A stretch of DNA of 64,000 nt, from positions 1,788,501-1,852,500 of the forward strand of contig NC_134683.1 of assembly GCF_024713945.1 (NCBI RefSeq), given 5' to 3'. A program made the position numbers and the translations under genes. The stretch comes from Dermatophagoides farinae (Eukaryota > Arthropoda > Arachnida > Sarcoptiformes > Pyroglyphidae). Shown here one piece after another: positions 50,101 to 64,000 of the stretch. The notes below the pieces were generated by a model that was not told where the DNA came from, ran no database searches, and saw only the letters and a program-made list of their open reading frames with translations. The first letter of the stretch is position 1, and the number at the start of each line of letters is the position of its first letter.

Positions 50101-53100
50101 TATAGAATTGAAGTTTCATTCATTTTGTTTCAGCCATTCATTCAATATACACACACACACACACAGGGTTTATTTTTTCAATTTTTCTACCAATCATCAT
50201 GTTCAACAATCGAAGTGTAATGTAAAACAGAAAAATTTTTTGGACATCAACCGAGTTTTTTTTTTGCTCTTTTTTTCCAGAATATTTATTTAAATTTAGA
50301 TGGCCACTTTGTTTGTGGTGCGTGGGTGTGTTTGTTTTGTTTTTTTTTTTTTTTGATTGAAATTTAAAATTTAAAATTTGAACCATCATCTCATTCAACT
50401 CCATTACGATTTTTTTTTTTAAATTTTACTTCACTGAAAAAAATGAGCTTTCATGATTTCATAATCGAAGATAAAATTTCACCAAAAAAAAACAAACAAT
50501 TCCACTTCCGCCGCTTAATTACAGTTGCAAAAATAAAACTTTTTTTTTCATGTGATGTGTCTGTTCCATTTGGTTTCATTTTTGATTGACAGTAAATCAT
50601 TCTTGCTAAATCCTCATATAACCGGATTATAAACATTCAGCTTTTTTTTGCTGTTTGATCACCTGAATTCATTCAAAAATATCGTAACCATGTAATAAAC
50701 ATTTTTGCATTCGATTTTGTTTCAAGCAAGAAATTTTTATTTTGAAGAACAAAGAAAAAAAAACAACAACAACAACAACAACGAATAAATCCGAATATAT
50801 AAATTTGAAATTGGTTTTTTCAATTATCATTACATCATTCACCAACTACAAAACAAAAAACAACAAAAAAAATCTGAAATTTGTTCTCTCTTTCTCTGTC
50901 CATGTTGTTAATGTTTCATGTTTCCATTTAAAATAACGAAAAAAACCAGCAACAAAAACAACAACAGAATTGAAAACAAAAAAACAAAACCGAATAGAGA
51001 GATTTTTTTTTCATCCTGTTATTCAATACTTTATGTTTTGTATTTGTTTGTTTTTATTTATTCCATTTCATTTGTTCCATGTCCAAAATCAAAACAATCA
51101 TCATCATCATCTACATTGTTCAGTTGATCAATTACTTCCCCCTTTCTTTCTCAGATACTCATCTTTTACTTTTTTTTTATTCAATCTTGTCATTTTTTTC
51201 GATTGTCAATCCATAATTTCCGTCCGTTTGTCCGTTGTAAACACCACCCGATTCGGCTATTCGGTTCGTCGGTTATTACACATATAATATATCATCCAGT
51301 GTGTGTGTGTGTGTGTGTATATGGATTCAGAAATCTTGTATGAAACACAAGTAAAGAATCTGAAATTGTCCTTTATGAATGAAAACAAAAAAAAATTCTT
51401 TTATTCCAACAATTCTACGACTATCCTCATCATCAGTGAAAAAAAAACAAATAATAACAAACAGTAAACAGTAAACATTTTTTGTCTGTTGTCTCGACAT
51501 TTTAGTGTCAATCTTTTCGTCGTCGTCGTCGTTGTCGTTGTTTTTCTGTTTATTTTCCATTGGCTGATGGAACGAATTTCATTCATTTCTTTCTTTCTTT
51601 CTTTACGTCACATTATTTATAGTGAAAAACAATCATCATCAAGCGGCTACTGTGAATCCGTTCAAGACAGCAACAACAACAACAACAACAAAAAAGTGAA
51701 ATTCCATCAAACAAAAACGCGAAAAAATAAAGGGAAATTAATTGTCAACATATAAAGCCGAAAAAGGACGAAAAAAAAAACAAAAGCTAAATGCGAATTC
51801 TCACCATCATCATCATTTTCATGTTTGCTAAAAAAAATGAGCTGAATGTTTTTTTTCTCTTCTTACGGTAAAACGATTTTTTTTGAACATTTTTTTTCTT
51901 CTTTTTTTTGATTTACATCACTCAAGGCTCATATTCTTTTTTTTTTTGCTCTGTACATGAACATAACGCATTAATCCTAATTGAAGTAATTAACATTTTT
52001 GGATAAAAAGTAAAGAAAATATCAAGTTTTTCATTTCATTTCATTTTTTTTCCGGTTTACAAGTGGAAAAAAAGAATATTCTGTTGCCCGAATTCATATT
52101 TTGTGTGTGTGTATGGTGTGCAAGTGTACACACTGTTTTTTTTCAAATCTTCATCTAAAACTGTGTGCACTTTAATAATATATAATAATAATATTCACAT
52201 CTCATCATGTAAAGGTAAGTCAAAGTTTTTTTTTGATCTTTGATTTATTCTTTGGATTTCATGTCATTTGGGTTTTTGATTTCCAAGAATTTTCTTCTTG
52301 AATCACTTTTTTTTTTTGTATGAAATTGTTTTTCGTTATGTTGCTATTTTTAGCTTTAATTTGAAATTTTTCTTTTCCGTTTCGTTTTCATTCCATTTCC
52401 TTTGCTCGCTCATTCTCCGTTTGACTATGCGTGTAATTTTGATCCGATTTCAAGAATCTAAGAAAATGAAAATTTTTTCAATCTTTTCAATTACTTATGA
52501 GTGTTCTATAGTGAATAGTTCAGAATTACAGATGAAATCATGGAAAAAAAACCAAGTGTGTGAAAAATTAAGATCAACCATCGTCTTCTGTGGTGAGTGT
52601 CTATATTGAAACTTGCTATATGCACTTATCTAGAAGAATCCGACTCGAAAATGGCAAAGATAAATGATTTGATTGATGGCTGTGATTTTTTTATTTCAAA
52701 ATCTCCGAATAAAAAAAATGACGAAAAAAATCCATTCATCTTTTTTTTTCTTCTCTGGTTGAAAAATGAATTTGAAAACAAATAAAAAAAAATTGAATTC
52801 GAAAGAATGAATGAATGACTATGTGACACATCAATTAGGGTGTTGTTTTCCATGAACATTGTGTGAATGAACGAAATCAATCAAATAAAAAAAACATAAA
52901 CATTCAACGGGAAAAAATTTCTATTCATTTTTTTTTTTTTTGAAATATGATCCATCATCATTCTCGTGTCGGGTTGAATATATTGTTGCTGATGATGATG
53001 ATGATGATTATCCTTTATTAGAAATAATAAGTAGTGATAATAATAATTTTCTCTTGATTCACAAACATTCAGCGATTCTGTTTCCGTTTTCTTTCTCGCG

Positions 53101-54386
53101 CGCTTCATGAACTCATCTTGTTTGTTGACTTATTACTGCTACTACTATATCCCTAACACCTCATCATTCATATCGTTTATTATCATCATCATCATCATCA
53201 TCATTATAATAATAATAATAATTTCTTCATAACTCTTAAATAGAATTTGAATCCTGTTTATGCTCGGTTTCCTTTTTCTTCTTGGTTCATGAATCCATGC
53301 ATGAATGCATGCATGATATCCATGGAGAAGGGGGAATGGAGCAAAAAAAAATGACGAATATAGAAAATTACGTAACAAATTTTGCCTATTTTTCCGGTCT
53401 TTGGCTTTTTTGAATCTTCATATTCTTTTAGATGTTGGATTGGAATTTTTCTGTTTTTGGTTGGTCACATTAAAGTTCAAAGCCATGAATAGTGCAAGTG
53501 CATGTTTGTGTGTGTGTGTGTGGCTGAAAGAAACTTGAAACTTTTGTCAGTTTTTTTTTCTACCCCTCCTAGTGGATTTACCAAATTAGGCCATACGCCA
53601 TTCAAGATAGTTTGTTGTTGTTGTTGTTGTTTTTTTTCTGGTTGTTTATGTGTAGACATTATCCATATACACACACAAACACAGGGTCGTAAAACATGAA
53701 AATTTAAAAAGTGAAAAAAAAAATCTTCTTTCCATCAAACCAGAATAATATAGTGCAATCAAAAATTCACAAAGTTGATGGAAATTTTCATTTTCTTTGG
53801 TTTTTTTTAAAGAAAACAATTTTCACAACAATAAAGACAAACATTTTGATTATCTGTACATATAAAGATTTTTTTTTTTTTAACAAATTCAATTTGTGGT
53901 AGATGTTTTTGTTCACATACAGTTGATTAAACACACACACTTAGATATTTAGGAATAACGTATCGTATTGAACAGACCCTGATTGAGACAAGATGACTTT
54001 GAATTGTTGTTCACTGTTGATATATATTAATATAATAATGAAATGATGATGATGATGATGATAAAAATTCTATCTTGTCTTTTCTTCATCAAATTGGTTT
54101 GTTCATACAATTTTTTTTTCCAATTCACTAATATCATATCTTGATATTATTTGAATGAATGAATGAATGGATGTTAATAAAGAGAAAATTATTGAAATAG
54201 ATAGATGGTGTTTTTCTTTGGAACAGCTTGTGTGTGTATGTGTGTGTGTGTTGTGTTTGATACTTTTGCCGGCATCTTTATTCTTCTTTTTTTTTCACAA
54301 CGTCATATGTGAAAAAAAAGTTTTTTTTCCACTCTCTCTTTGGTTTTGTGATTTAGATTCTACACATATCCGTGTGTGTGTGTGTG

Positions 54387-54839
54387 AAAAAAAAGCTGAA
54401 AAAAATCATCTTGTGTTTTCATCTGTTTACACGTTGATTAAGAGGTGTGTTTTTGTGGCAAAAGTATTGCTAGAATCAGATTCTGGATCAATAACAATAA
54501 CAACAAATACAAGTACAAAAGAAAATTGAATTTTCTTGATTCTTGAAACTTGTTTACCCTTCATTATTATTATTATTATTGTTTATAAATTTGATCCATA
54601 AAATAAAGAAAAAAAAAGCTGAAAAAAAATCATCTTGTGTTTTCATCTGTTTACACGTTGATTAAGAGGTGTGTTTTTGTGGCAAAAGTATTGCTAGAAT
54701 CAGATTCTGGATCAATAACAATAACAACAAATACAAGTACAAAAGAAAATTGAATTTTCTTGATTCTTGAAACTTGTTTACCCTTCATTATTATTATTAT
54801 TATTATTATTGTTTATAAATTGATCCATATAATAAGGAA
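54387..54839. repeat. Two-copy tandem duplication, unit about 222 bp
   Basis: Copy 1 (54387-54608) and copy 2 (54609-54839) are almost identical: the same order of AAAGCTGAAAAAA, GTTTACACGTTGATTAAGAG, GGATCAATAACAATAACAAC and GTTTATAAAT...GATCCATA. Differences are mainly the ATT-repeat length (5 against 7 units), one or two bases in A or T runs and a few changes at the right end. Such likeness means a recent event or an assembly artefact. Confidence 0.93.
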
Positions 54840-56297
54840 ATTCTATTTGATTTTATACAGAATAATAATAGTCTCTTTCTCAGTGTGTGTGTGTGTATGT
54901 GTGTTTGTTAAATGTCTGAAATAAAACCAAAAACAATGACTCATATACATGAATGATTCTATTTATGCCTTAAATGTTTATTTGCATATCCATGGTATAC
55001 GTGTGTGTGTGTGTGTGTGTGTGGGTGTATAACATTAAAGTTTGTTTGCAACAACAACCAAAAGAGAAAAATCCAGAATGAAATCAATCATACGGATTGA
55101 ATCGAATAATGATGATGATCATTTTTTTTTCCTAGGCCAACCCAATTCATTTCCATTTTCAGTTCTATGATATTTTTCTCAATTATCCATATAAAAATAG
55201 AATTCAAGAATAGTAGTCAATAAATAATCATTGAAAATAATGGGCAATCATTATACTAGAAAAATGAAGCCATAGTCATTAAACAGTTCCAGAAACAAAA
55301 CAAAAAAAAGAATTTTTCATTCATTCATTTATTTCTGTTTGTTTGTTTTTGGTTTTCTCTTTTCATTTTTTTTTTCATCTTCATTGATAATGTAATAAAA
55401 ATACGAAATAAAAATAAACCTAAATTATCATCATCATCATGATTATTGTTTATGATGATCATGAAAAGCAAAATGATAATAATTTTTATTTTTCTTTTCA
55501 GAAAAAAAACCAGACACAAACACACACACACACACACATACAAATATCAGAGCCAAAACAGCAACAGCAGTTACCCATTGTGAACGTAGAATATTCATTC
55601 AATAGAAGATTTTTGACGAGAAAAAAAACAAATTCATTTCTCGAAAAGGATAAACGCTTTTTGTGAATTTTTTTATTCATTATTATTTCGATTGTGTGAT
55701 GATAAATACAATTTTCAGAGTATAGATGTAATTTTAGAAGTGAGAATCTCAATTCATGGATCACAAGTATCAAAAGATGATGATTATTATGATGATGATG
55801 ATTATCATGAAAATGGAAACATTGTAGATCTACACAGAAAAAAACAACCGTGAACTATAGAACATTGTCATCATTCATATATATACAAAATATATATGTT
55901 TTGGGGTGATTGTTGTTGAAAAAAAAACTAAAACTAAAAAAAAAACAGACACACGCACAGACACACTATAACACCAATGGATATTTCCGAATCATTACAC
56001 AATTAGAAGGTTGTGTGTGCGTGTGTGTGTCATTTGTAGCCTTGTGTCTATTTCTATGTGAAAGCAAGTAAGAAGCAAAAAAAAGACGATTTCTTCCGTG
56101 TTGTTTAAGAAAAAAACTCCATATAATATCCATGATATGATGAAAAAAAAGAAAAGAAAAGAAGACCGTATGGCATTAAATAACATTATGTGATTCTATA
56201 AAAGAATAACAACAACAACAACAACAATAATAATAATAATAACAATAACGATAACAATAATATTCTTCAATAGAAACTTTTTTTTCGCTTTCGTTCA

Positions 56298-56324
56298 TCT
56301 CTCTCTCTCTCTCTCTCTCTCTCT
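56298..56324. repeat. (CT)n microsatellite
   Basis: CT tract of about 27 bases in the gene desert. Confidence 0.95.
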
Positions 56325-59027
56325 TTAGGAAATTGAATGAATGAAAAAAAAATTATTATCATTGCCATTTGCAATATAATGAAAATATATATATATAAAT
56401 TGTATTTATCATGTATGAAATTTAATCAATAATTTATCCTGTAAAGAATATTCTTGTGTGTGTATGTTTCGATGAGTGAATGAATGAATGAATAAATGAA
56501 TGGGAATAAAGATTTAGCACCAAAATATTAGAGATAAAAAAAAAACATTGAATATTGCAACTGGCAGGTTGTTTATTTTTTTCTTCTGATATATATATAT
56601 ATCTCATAATAATAATCATAATCTCTAACGCCCTAGTTATTTCATTCATTCATTTATTCATTTTTTTCTGTTATCTATCCTATTGATGTGATCAATTCAC
56701 CATTAAACAAATCATCAAATCCAACAAGGTCATCAAGTTATCAGTGATTTAAATGTAACCAAAAAGAAAAAAAAGATCAGAATTTACTCAAAACTAAACC
56801 AAGAATAAATGATTCTTTTGTAAAGCCTTGTAAAGATCTGCCATTATCGATTATTAAATCGATATAATGATGAACCAAACAAAAAAATGAAATTTATTGC
56901 CCAATAGGTAAAAGCTATTGATATTTCATTACTTTTTATTGTGAAAAATCATTTATTGATTATCTATTTTGTAATGTTTATTTTTTTTTCTCTCTCACTC
57001 TCAATTTAACAAATAATTCTCACATTTGTTGTTTTCGCTTGTTATTGATGATTGAAATTAGATCATTAATCTTTTCATAGTTGAATGATCAAAAATCAAT
57101 CATTCATTCACGTTATTTGATCGAAATGAAATTGTGAAATTTTTTTTTTTTTGTTTTGTTTTGTTTGCCACCAATAATAATCTGCACTGAAAATTTCTAT
57201 TTCATTCTCTGGTTGGGCGGCAACATTTTGATATCTTTACAAATATAAAAATAATAATGGTTCAATTCGTTCTCTCATTTTTTTTTGTTTCTTTGAAAAT
57301 AAAACAAAACAAAACAAAACTGAAATTCTAGTCTCGTCCAAATTTTAGCAGTAGGATGAAGAAAAAAATGAAAAAAAACATCAAATAGAATTTGATCTAT
57401 CAAAAAAAAACAGACAAAATTTCGAAAGTTTTTTTTTCAGTTTCTACCTACAAAAAAAGATTATGGTCATTAAAAAAAATGTCATAATGTTTTTTTTTCG
57501 CTGAATGTCGCAAATGAATTTTTTTTTGTGTGTGTCATTTCAATTGTTTTTTTTCGATGTTTGATTTGATTTTGAACATCAATTTGCAAACACCATCACC
57601 ATCACCATAATAATAATCTTTCAACTACATCATTAACTGTTCATCAAACAAAATGCACCGTTATCCAAATCGGATTGTTATTATAGAAAAACAAAAGAGA
57701 AAAAAAAATTTTTGTGTGTGTTAAGCATTTTTTTTTGTTGTTGCAGGTCCACGAAAAAAAACATGAAATGAAATTATAATTACCAATAATTGTAACATTC
57801 AAATTGAAATTCTTGTTGTTGTTGACATTTTTTTGTTTGATTGGATTTGGACATTCCGTACTAGCACACGCAAATAGGCAATTTTCATTTTTTTTCATAA
57901 AAAATGCAGTTCATCATAATCGTGATTATTATTTGCATTTTATTTCATTTCTATCGATAATCATCATGGCTGTAATTTATAAATTCCACAATGTAGTCAC
58001 ATTGTTTGAATTTTGTTTATACACCATATATATATATGGTGGATAGAGAAGAAATGAAATGAAATGAAAATCATCAAAGGTATCAATTTCTCAAAATAAA
58101 TGTGTTCATATATGAAAATAGTATTCCAGATTGAATGTGAATTCTGTATATGACGTATGAAAATGGCCATCGGCATTGTTTGTGTTTTTGTTTCATGTAG
58201 AGAAACAAAATGCTGGTATAATAGATTGAAAATGATATCATCAATGGTATTGGTAATGACAATGACATGCAACAACAACAACAACAACAACAGTGAAAAA
58301 TACAACGATCGACTTTTTTTAGAATATCGAATGGATAAAAAATTGAACAAAAAAGAATTGATTTCCTCACAATTCTTTGAGTTTTTGCTTTGTCTTTACA
58401 ATTATCAATTCACATGAATTATAAGTGGAAAAAGATCAATCCGAAAAAAAAGCCAAAGAATTAATGAAATTCCATTTGAATTCTAGTTTTTTTTATCCAT
58501 GTTCACATTGAAATGGACAACAACAAAAAAAAATTTCTGGTTAGTTTTTGTTTTCATTTTCAATATATATTTATAATTAACTTTCATTCACTTTCCTTTT
58601 TCTTGTTTTAGTGTTTGAAATCAACATTTTTTTTAGTTGTTTATATAATCGTTTCTCTAGCCCGATGATTGGCTTGTAAATTCCGACATCTATTTCTAGT
58701 AGGATGTAGTCATTATTGACGTTGTTATTTTAATTACCGATACCGGTAACAAGTTTATTGGTGGTAGTACAATCGGAAAAAAACTCGTAAAAATTCATTT
58801 CGGAAATGAACTCGATTTCTGGTGATGGTGATGGAATAAAAAAAAAAAATCATTTCCATTTGTTAGAATTTGTGTTAAAAAAAAGTACCATATGTTTTTC
58901 TCTCCATATGAATCAAACATTTCTTGTTATGGTCATCTTGCTGCTACTGCTGCTGTTGCTGCTGCTGCTGCTTGAAAATAAATGGAGAGTAAATGAAACA
59001 AAATGGAATCAAAGAAATTGATTCTAT

Positions 59028-59059
<32 letters not shown>

Positions 59060-60577
59060 ACTGTTGATGGCAATTTTAACATTGCAAAAAGAATTCGATC
59101 GAAATTTTCTTTTTCTGTTTGGCAGATGATTTTGCTTTTTTTTTATTCTTTAATTCTGAATCATATCGATTGTGTGTGTATGTGTGTGTTGAACACAAAT
59201 TATATACCCATCATTTGGTTTGTTTCTCTCTGGTTTTTCTCACATAATTCCGTTACAATTTATGTTTTTTTATTTTCTGGTTTTTTTTTATTTTGTTTTC
59301 AATGTCGACATTTATTCAATTTTCAATTCTTGATGCCAGACACATCCCATCATCATCATCATCATCAACAACAATGATCATTGATTTACAAGGGAAGAAA
59401 AAAACTCATTGTAAATGAAAAGAAATAATTTGGTGATGGATAAATGGATTTTTGTCTTTAGCTACAAATAATCACCAAAAACGAATACCACCATCCAACT
59501 TAATGGTTTCGATTTGTGGCCAAATTATTGTCTATCGCTCTCTTTCCCCAATGATTTTATTTGTATGAAAATTCCAATTCAAATGTATTATGTATGGGTT
59601 TTCTTTTTTTTTTTTTTTTTTTTTTGCTCCAAATTATAATCCATAAATAGCTCAATGAAATGATTAAGACTACAGAATATATGCAAATAATGATGAAAGA
59701 CAAAAGACAAGAAATTTTTATTTTCATTTTGTTCCCTAAACGTTTACGAATAATGATGATGCGAATTTTTTTTTATTTTTTTTTTTCGTTTGAAAAATAA
59801 TGGCTAGTCGGTCGATTATGGCAAATGGATTTATTATGGCGGCCACATTTGCATATCTAGTAACGATTTAGAATGAAAATGAACAAAAAAAAATTCTCTG
59901 AATTAAATGTGCACTAGAAAAGAAAATGCCAGAATATTTTCATTTTCATTTTCATTTTTTTTTCTTCATTACAATTCATCACTCATCGAATATCTTTTTT
60001 TTTCATCGACAACCAAATAATAATGACAGCTCATGATGATGATAATGATGATTGACGGTTTTTTTGTGTCATGATGATATTTAATTGATTGATTTTTTTT
60101 CTCTTTGCAAGTATTGATTTCTCAATGAAAAAAAAAGAATTGATTTTCGTTCTGTGTGTGTGGATCAAATGTGGTGTGGAAAAAAAATAAACAAATCAAT
60201 GAATGAATGAATGAATGTATGAATGGATATGACCGTATGTGTGTAATGATATATTACACAACAACAACAATATCCAAACAATTCAAAACAACATTTGAGA
60301 TTGAAGAAAAAAAAAGAGAAACAAGAATTTACATACAAAAACCAATTGTCGATCATTCATTTGTATTACATCATCATCATCATCATGTGATTCCGATTTT
60401 TCTTTCTTTCTTTCTATTTTCATTTTTGAAATTCCATTCAGCATGTAGTGGAAATAAGAATAGCAACCGGATTTTTGATGAATAAATTTATTTATTCAAT
60501 GTGTGTGTGTGTGTGATAGACTTGGATGTGTGTTTGACTTTTTTCTACAAAAAAAAAATTGAAGAATTTATAACTTG

Positions 60578-60579
<2 letters not shown>

Positions 60580-60612
<33 letters not shown>
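60580..60612. repeat. (CT)n microsatellite
   Basis: CT tract of about 33 bases in the gene desert. Confidence 0.95.
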
Positions 60613-60616
<4 letters not shown>

Positions 60617-63194
60617 TCATTTCATTATGAAATTCTTTTGAAAAATGTTTGTTTTGATTATGGTATTCTTTTTCTTTCTTTTTTTTTTATTTATTTCAAA
60701 TGTTTTTTTTTCGAAAAAAAAACAGAAATGTAAATGACAGTTGGTTGCTTTGTGTCTCACTATATATAGTGAAACCAGAAGATTTGATGGTGAAAAAAAA
60801 AATTATCACCTCTTGTAGACTCTCAAGTCAACTGTTTAGGACTTTATTCAATTTTGAGTTTTTTTTTGGCTTTCCGCTATACCAACAAATCAAATTCATT
60901 TGAACATTCAGAAAAATCATGTCATCATATCGTTTTTTTCTCCCATTGATGATGATGATCGGAATCCAAAATCTTGGAAAAAAAGACTTTTTATTCTTGT
61001 TTGAATTTCTGAAATTCATTGTTCATGTTTTGTGTTCATTTTATTGTTATTAATGTTGTCAAACTGAATAAAAATGATAATGTAAATGAAGACTATCAAT
61101 CATCAGGAGAAAAAAAAAATGAAACAAAAATTGATTGAAAATGAAAAATTCACACTCCCAAAAAAAATTCGATGATGAAAAAAGAATTTCTTGGAGACAG
61201 AATTGAAATGCAATAAAACAAAAACGGTGGGCACGGGGAAAAATGTTTTGTCTTTTTTTTTTGCTTCTCCCAAACCTTAAGGGATTTTGTGAGTAAAAAA
61301 AATGACACTAAGAAAAAACGTTGAAAATGATTGTGAACAAAATAACCGTTTAAAATCAACGGGTACTAGACAATATTTTATCATTTAAATACAACATGAA
61401 AATGATCATTGTCACACTTATTTGTTTTGTTTTTGTTTGTTTGTTTGTTTCAACCTTTATTTCTTATTTTCAGTATATTTTTTTTTTGTTTCCACCTATC
61501 AATAATTTACCACCTGATTCACATATATCCCACAGGAGTAGAACATACAAAGAAATGGACATCTGATTCTTTCTTTTTTTTAGTTAAAAATAAACACAAA
61601 TTTTTTTTCTTTTTACAACTTTGTGTGAAAAAAAGATTCAAAAATGATAAACATTGCCTGTAGTGACCTTTATTTGAAATCATGAGTTTGGATCATGAAT
61701 TTGTGTGTGTGTCTGTTTTTTTTAGTAATCTAAAATGAATGAAAAAGTGTGAAAAAAAATAAATGAATAAAAGTCAATATATGAATGGACAACAGAAAAA
61801 ATTCACTTGGGGATTGAAAATTTTGCACTATGTAAATAAAAAGTTTTTTCTTTCGTGCATGAGTTCATTTAAAAAAAACAGAATATTCTGGATTACACAC
61901 ACACACACACTTGATGTATGATTGATAATTCTTTTTTTTTAATTCTTTAGCCTTGTTTTTTTATTCTATCAAAACACATATATTGTTTTATTATTGACAT
62001 ACAAAAATTGTAATAGAAAAAAAATTAGAGTGAAAAAGTGAAAAATTTTCAATTTAATTGCAATTCTACTGTCAAATCAAAATCATAATAATTCAAAATT
62101 CTGGATGTTTTTTGTTTGTTAATCTTGGAATTAGTTTTTTTTTCCAAAACTAAATTTCATGCTCGTAATTATATGAAGATTAACAAATTGATGAAGATGA
62201 CCATACACATATACACAAAGATATTTCATGGCATTTGATTACATGATAATGTTTAATGATTACAATGAAAAAAAAATGCAATTTTTCTTTGTTATGTTAA
62301 AACATTTGAAACATTTTAATCATGTGTGTGTTTATTATTATTTTTTGAAAGCTTAACAATTCGTGCTAATTATCATTTGGATGGCTATTTTTATTCGAAA
62401 TTATTAACACTTGTTCAGCATCATCATCAATGATTCTTTGGAATTGTTTAGCAACAACAATTCAAACAAAAGATTGATAGAACAAAACAAAAAAAAAATA
62501 TACAGAAATCGAGCAAAATAAAATCGTGAAATCCATGTGTGTACAGTATGCATTGTTTCTGTGAAGAGGCGTCACGTAATCCGGAAACATTTATTTACCG
62601 CTGTCATTACCATCATTGCCTACACCAAGAAAAAAAACCAACGTATAAACACAACAACAATAATACAGAATACAGAATACAGATATATATTCAAATGGTG
62701 GAAAAATCCTTTGTTTCCAATAAATATGGTATATTTTTTTTCTGTGATGGAAAAAAAACCGCCCACACTCTTGTGAACGAAGTACTGTTACCACTGAGGA
62801 TTTTTGTGTGTGTGTATTTTATATCTAAAAAAAAAGTGGTTATAATTGTGGATAGTAAGCGATTCTTGTGTGATGAACTTTTTTTTTTGTTATTTTAACA
62901 TCTTGATATTTCATTTTTTTTTTTTTTTTTGTTGTTCATTTACATCATCAATTTGTTCGTATCTCAGCAGAAAAAAACATGAAAAATTATTAACATCAAA
63001 ACCAGAGCATATCGTATCCATTATTCATCGAAGAAAATGTTGAAGAAAAACCCAAAGAGAGAGAGAGAGAGAGAGAGAGAATAATGTTCATTCCGATGTG
63101 AAAGAATAAAAACAAAAACAAAAATGTCACACACGGCACATTACACTTGAATTAAAGTTGTGTATACAGAACAGTGTGCACGTGTCGTTTTGAG

Positions 63195-63195
<1 letters not shown>

Positions 63196-63225
<30 letters not shown>

Positions 63226-63236
63226 GGTGGTGGTTG
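63196..63236. repeat. (GAT)n-(GGT)n compound repeat
   Basis: Five or so GAT units pass into about eight GGT units, then a degenerate GGT/TGT region to about 63260. A poly-Gly frame across it is a translation of the repeat. Confidence 0.9.
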
Positions 63237-64000
63237 TGGTTGTGATGGTGGTGGCGGTGAGATAAGAAAATTCCAAAAAGAAAAAATTAAACCACTTTTG
63301 TGGAAGAGACAAAAAAAAACAACAACAACTAATAATTTAATTTTTCTATGGAAATTTATCCATTTTGATTGTTTTATTCGAAAATTGATTGATCATGAAT
63401 CATTGTTTTTCAAAGGAATTTTTTTTCTTTTTCTTTGTTTTCTACCAAATTCTTGCTGACTTGACTATATATGTTTGCTTTGATAATTGATCAAAATTGT
63501 CACTGGAAAATGAAATTAACGAAAGAAAATTTTCAATAGAATTTCCATTGGAATTTTTTTTTTTTTGGCTTTGTTGTTACAAACAAAACAAAAAGTTTCG
63601 TATGTATATAAACGACCAAAAAAAAAAGATCATCCTATTAGATTGAATTTAAAAAATATATATTAATATTAATATATCAAATTCAAATAAAATTTTGAAA
63701 TATTTGTTTCATTCATCCCATTTCCAATGGATAAAATGGTAAAAAAAAACTTTTTCGATACAAAACTGACGACATATGATCACCATCATCATCATCATCA
63801 TGGATTATATATAATGATGATGATGATTTCTAGTGAAGGATTTTCAAACTTTCAAACATCGATATTTTTTTTTTCCTTTCAATAGTTCCATGTAACAAAA
63901 CCATACGAAATTCTTCTATGTGTATGTGAAAAAGCCATTTTTTTGTGGATGGTAACCAAAAAAAAAAAAAAAAAAAAAAATTTAAATTTTGAAATTGTGA

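Larger units (their letters stand above)
49127..64000. other. Gene desert (14.9 kb)
   Basis: No protein gene, rRNA or tRNA could be supported. Contents: a promoter-like patch at 49.9-50.1 kb, a tandem duplication at 54.39-54.84 kb, (CT)n at 56298-56324 and 60580-60612, (GA)n at 63057-63081, a GAT/GGT tract at 63196-63236, and frequent (ATC)n, (CA)n, poly-A and poly-T. Open frames are Phe/Lys/His/Ser-rich translations of these repeats. The stretch could be introns or 5' regulatory DNA of a gene outside the window. Confidence 0.6.

Noticed and set aside
54167-54529. 120-codon open frame with hydrophobic start
   Set aside because: Built from GT, poly-T and poly-A tracts and one copy of the tandem duplication; no family resemblance.
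63160-63459. Poly-Gly open frame
   Set aside because: Direct translation of the GGT repeat; no signal peptide or conserved part.

Overview
The window looks like nuclear DNA of a small arthropod, most likely an astigmatid mite of the Dermatophagoides/Sarcoptes type. It is strongly AT-rich, densely sprinkled with ATC/GAT, CA/GT and CT repeats, and its introns are mostly 50-110 bp with GTAAG-like donors. Asn, Gln, His, Ser, Thr and Asp runs inside proteins come from the same trinucleotide repeats. The species is inferred from this style; no marker gene proves it.

Layout. 1-4.9 kb: the 3' part of a secreted chitin-binding (peritrophin-A) mucin-like protein, an unrecognised four-helix membrane protein, and a DEG/ENaC-type channel. 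4.9-11 kb: a gene-poor, repeat-rich stretch. 11-15 kb: a nine-exon M13 (neprilysin-like) ectopeptidase. 16.9-17.8 kb: an unrecognised secreted cysteine-rich protein. 18.0-19.6 kb: a deleted Helitron in minus orientation, with both ends recognisable, a broken helicase remnant and a GC-rich three-copy palindromic minisatellite near its 3' end. 19.8-21.4 kb: a divergent eIF4G-like MIF4G-domain protein. 21.6-26.9 kb: two more M13 genes in tandem, the first with two apparent frame disruptions. 27.0-32.5 kb (minus): tankyrase. 33.4-34.7 kb: a C2H2 zinc-finger protein with one apparent homopolymer frameshift. 34.8-36.2 kb (minus): the DNA primase small subunit, head-to-head with the RNA polymerase I subunit RPA49/POLR1E (36.5-37.8 kb). 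37.8-38.7 kb: a 5'-truncated LINE copy with target-site duplications. 39.2-39.5 kb: a small predicted protein. 39.8-41.8 kb (minus): a pancreatic-type lipase. 41.8-64 kb: almost gene-free, with ribonuclease kappa at 48.8 kb as its only convincing gene.

Gene relations. The middle is compact: convergent pairs are separated by 150-240 bp, and PRIM1/POLR1E share a 353 bp promoter region. The three M13 genes lie within 16 kb in the same direction and look like a local family expansion. The peritrophin-like protein, lipase and M13 peptidases would fit gut or surface physiology, but the cluster does not form a pathway. All multi-exon models below were assembled by hand from frames and splice signals. 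Each keeps frame to its stop, except where a disruption is stated.
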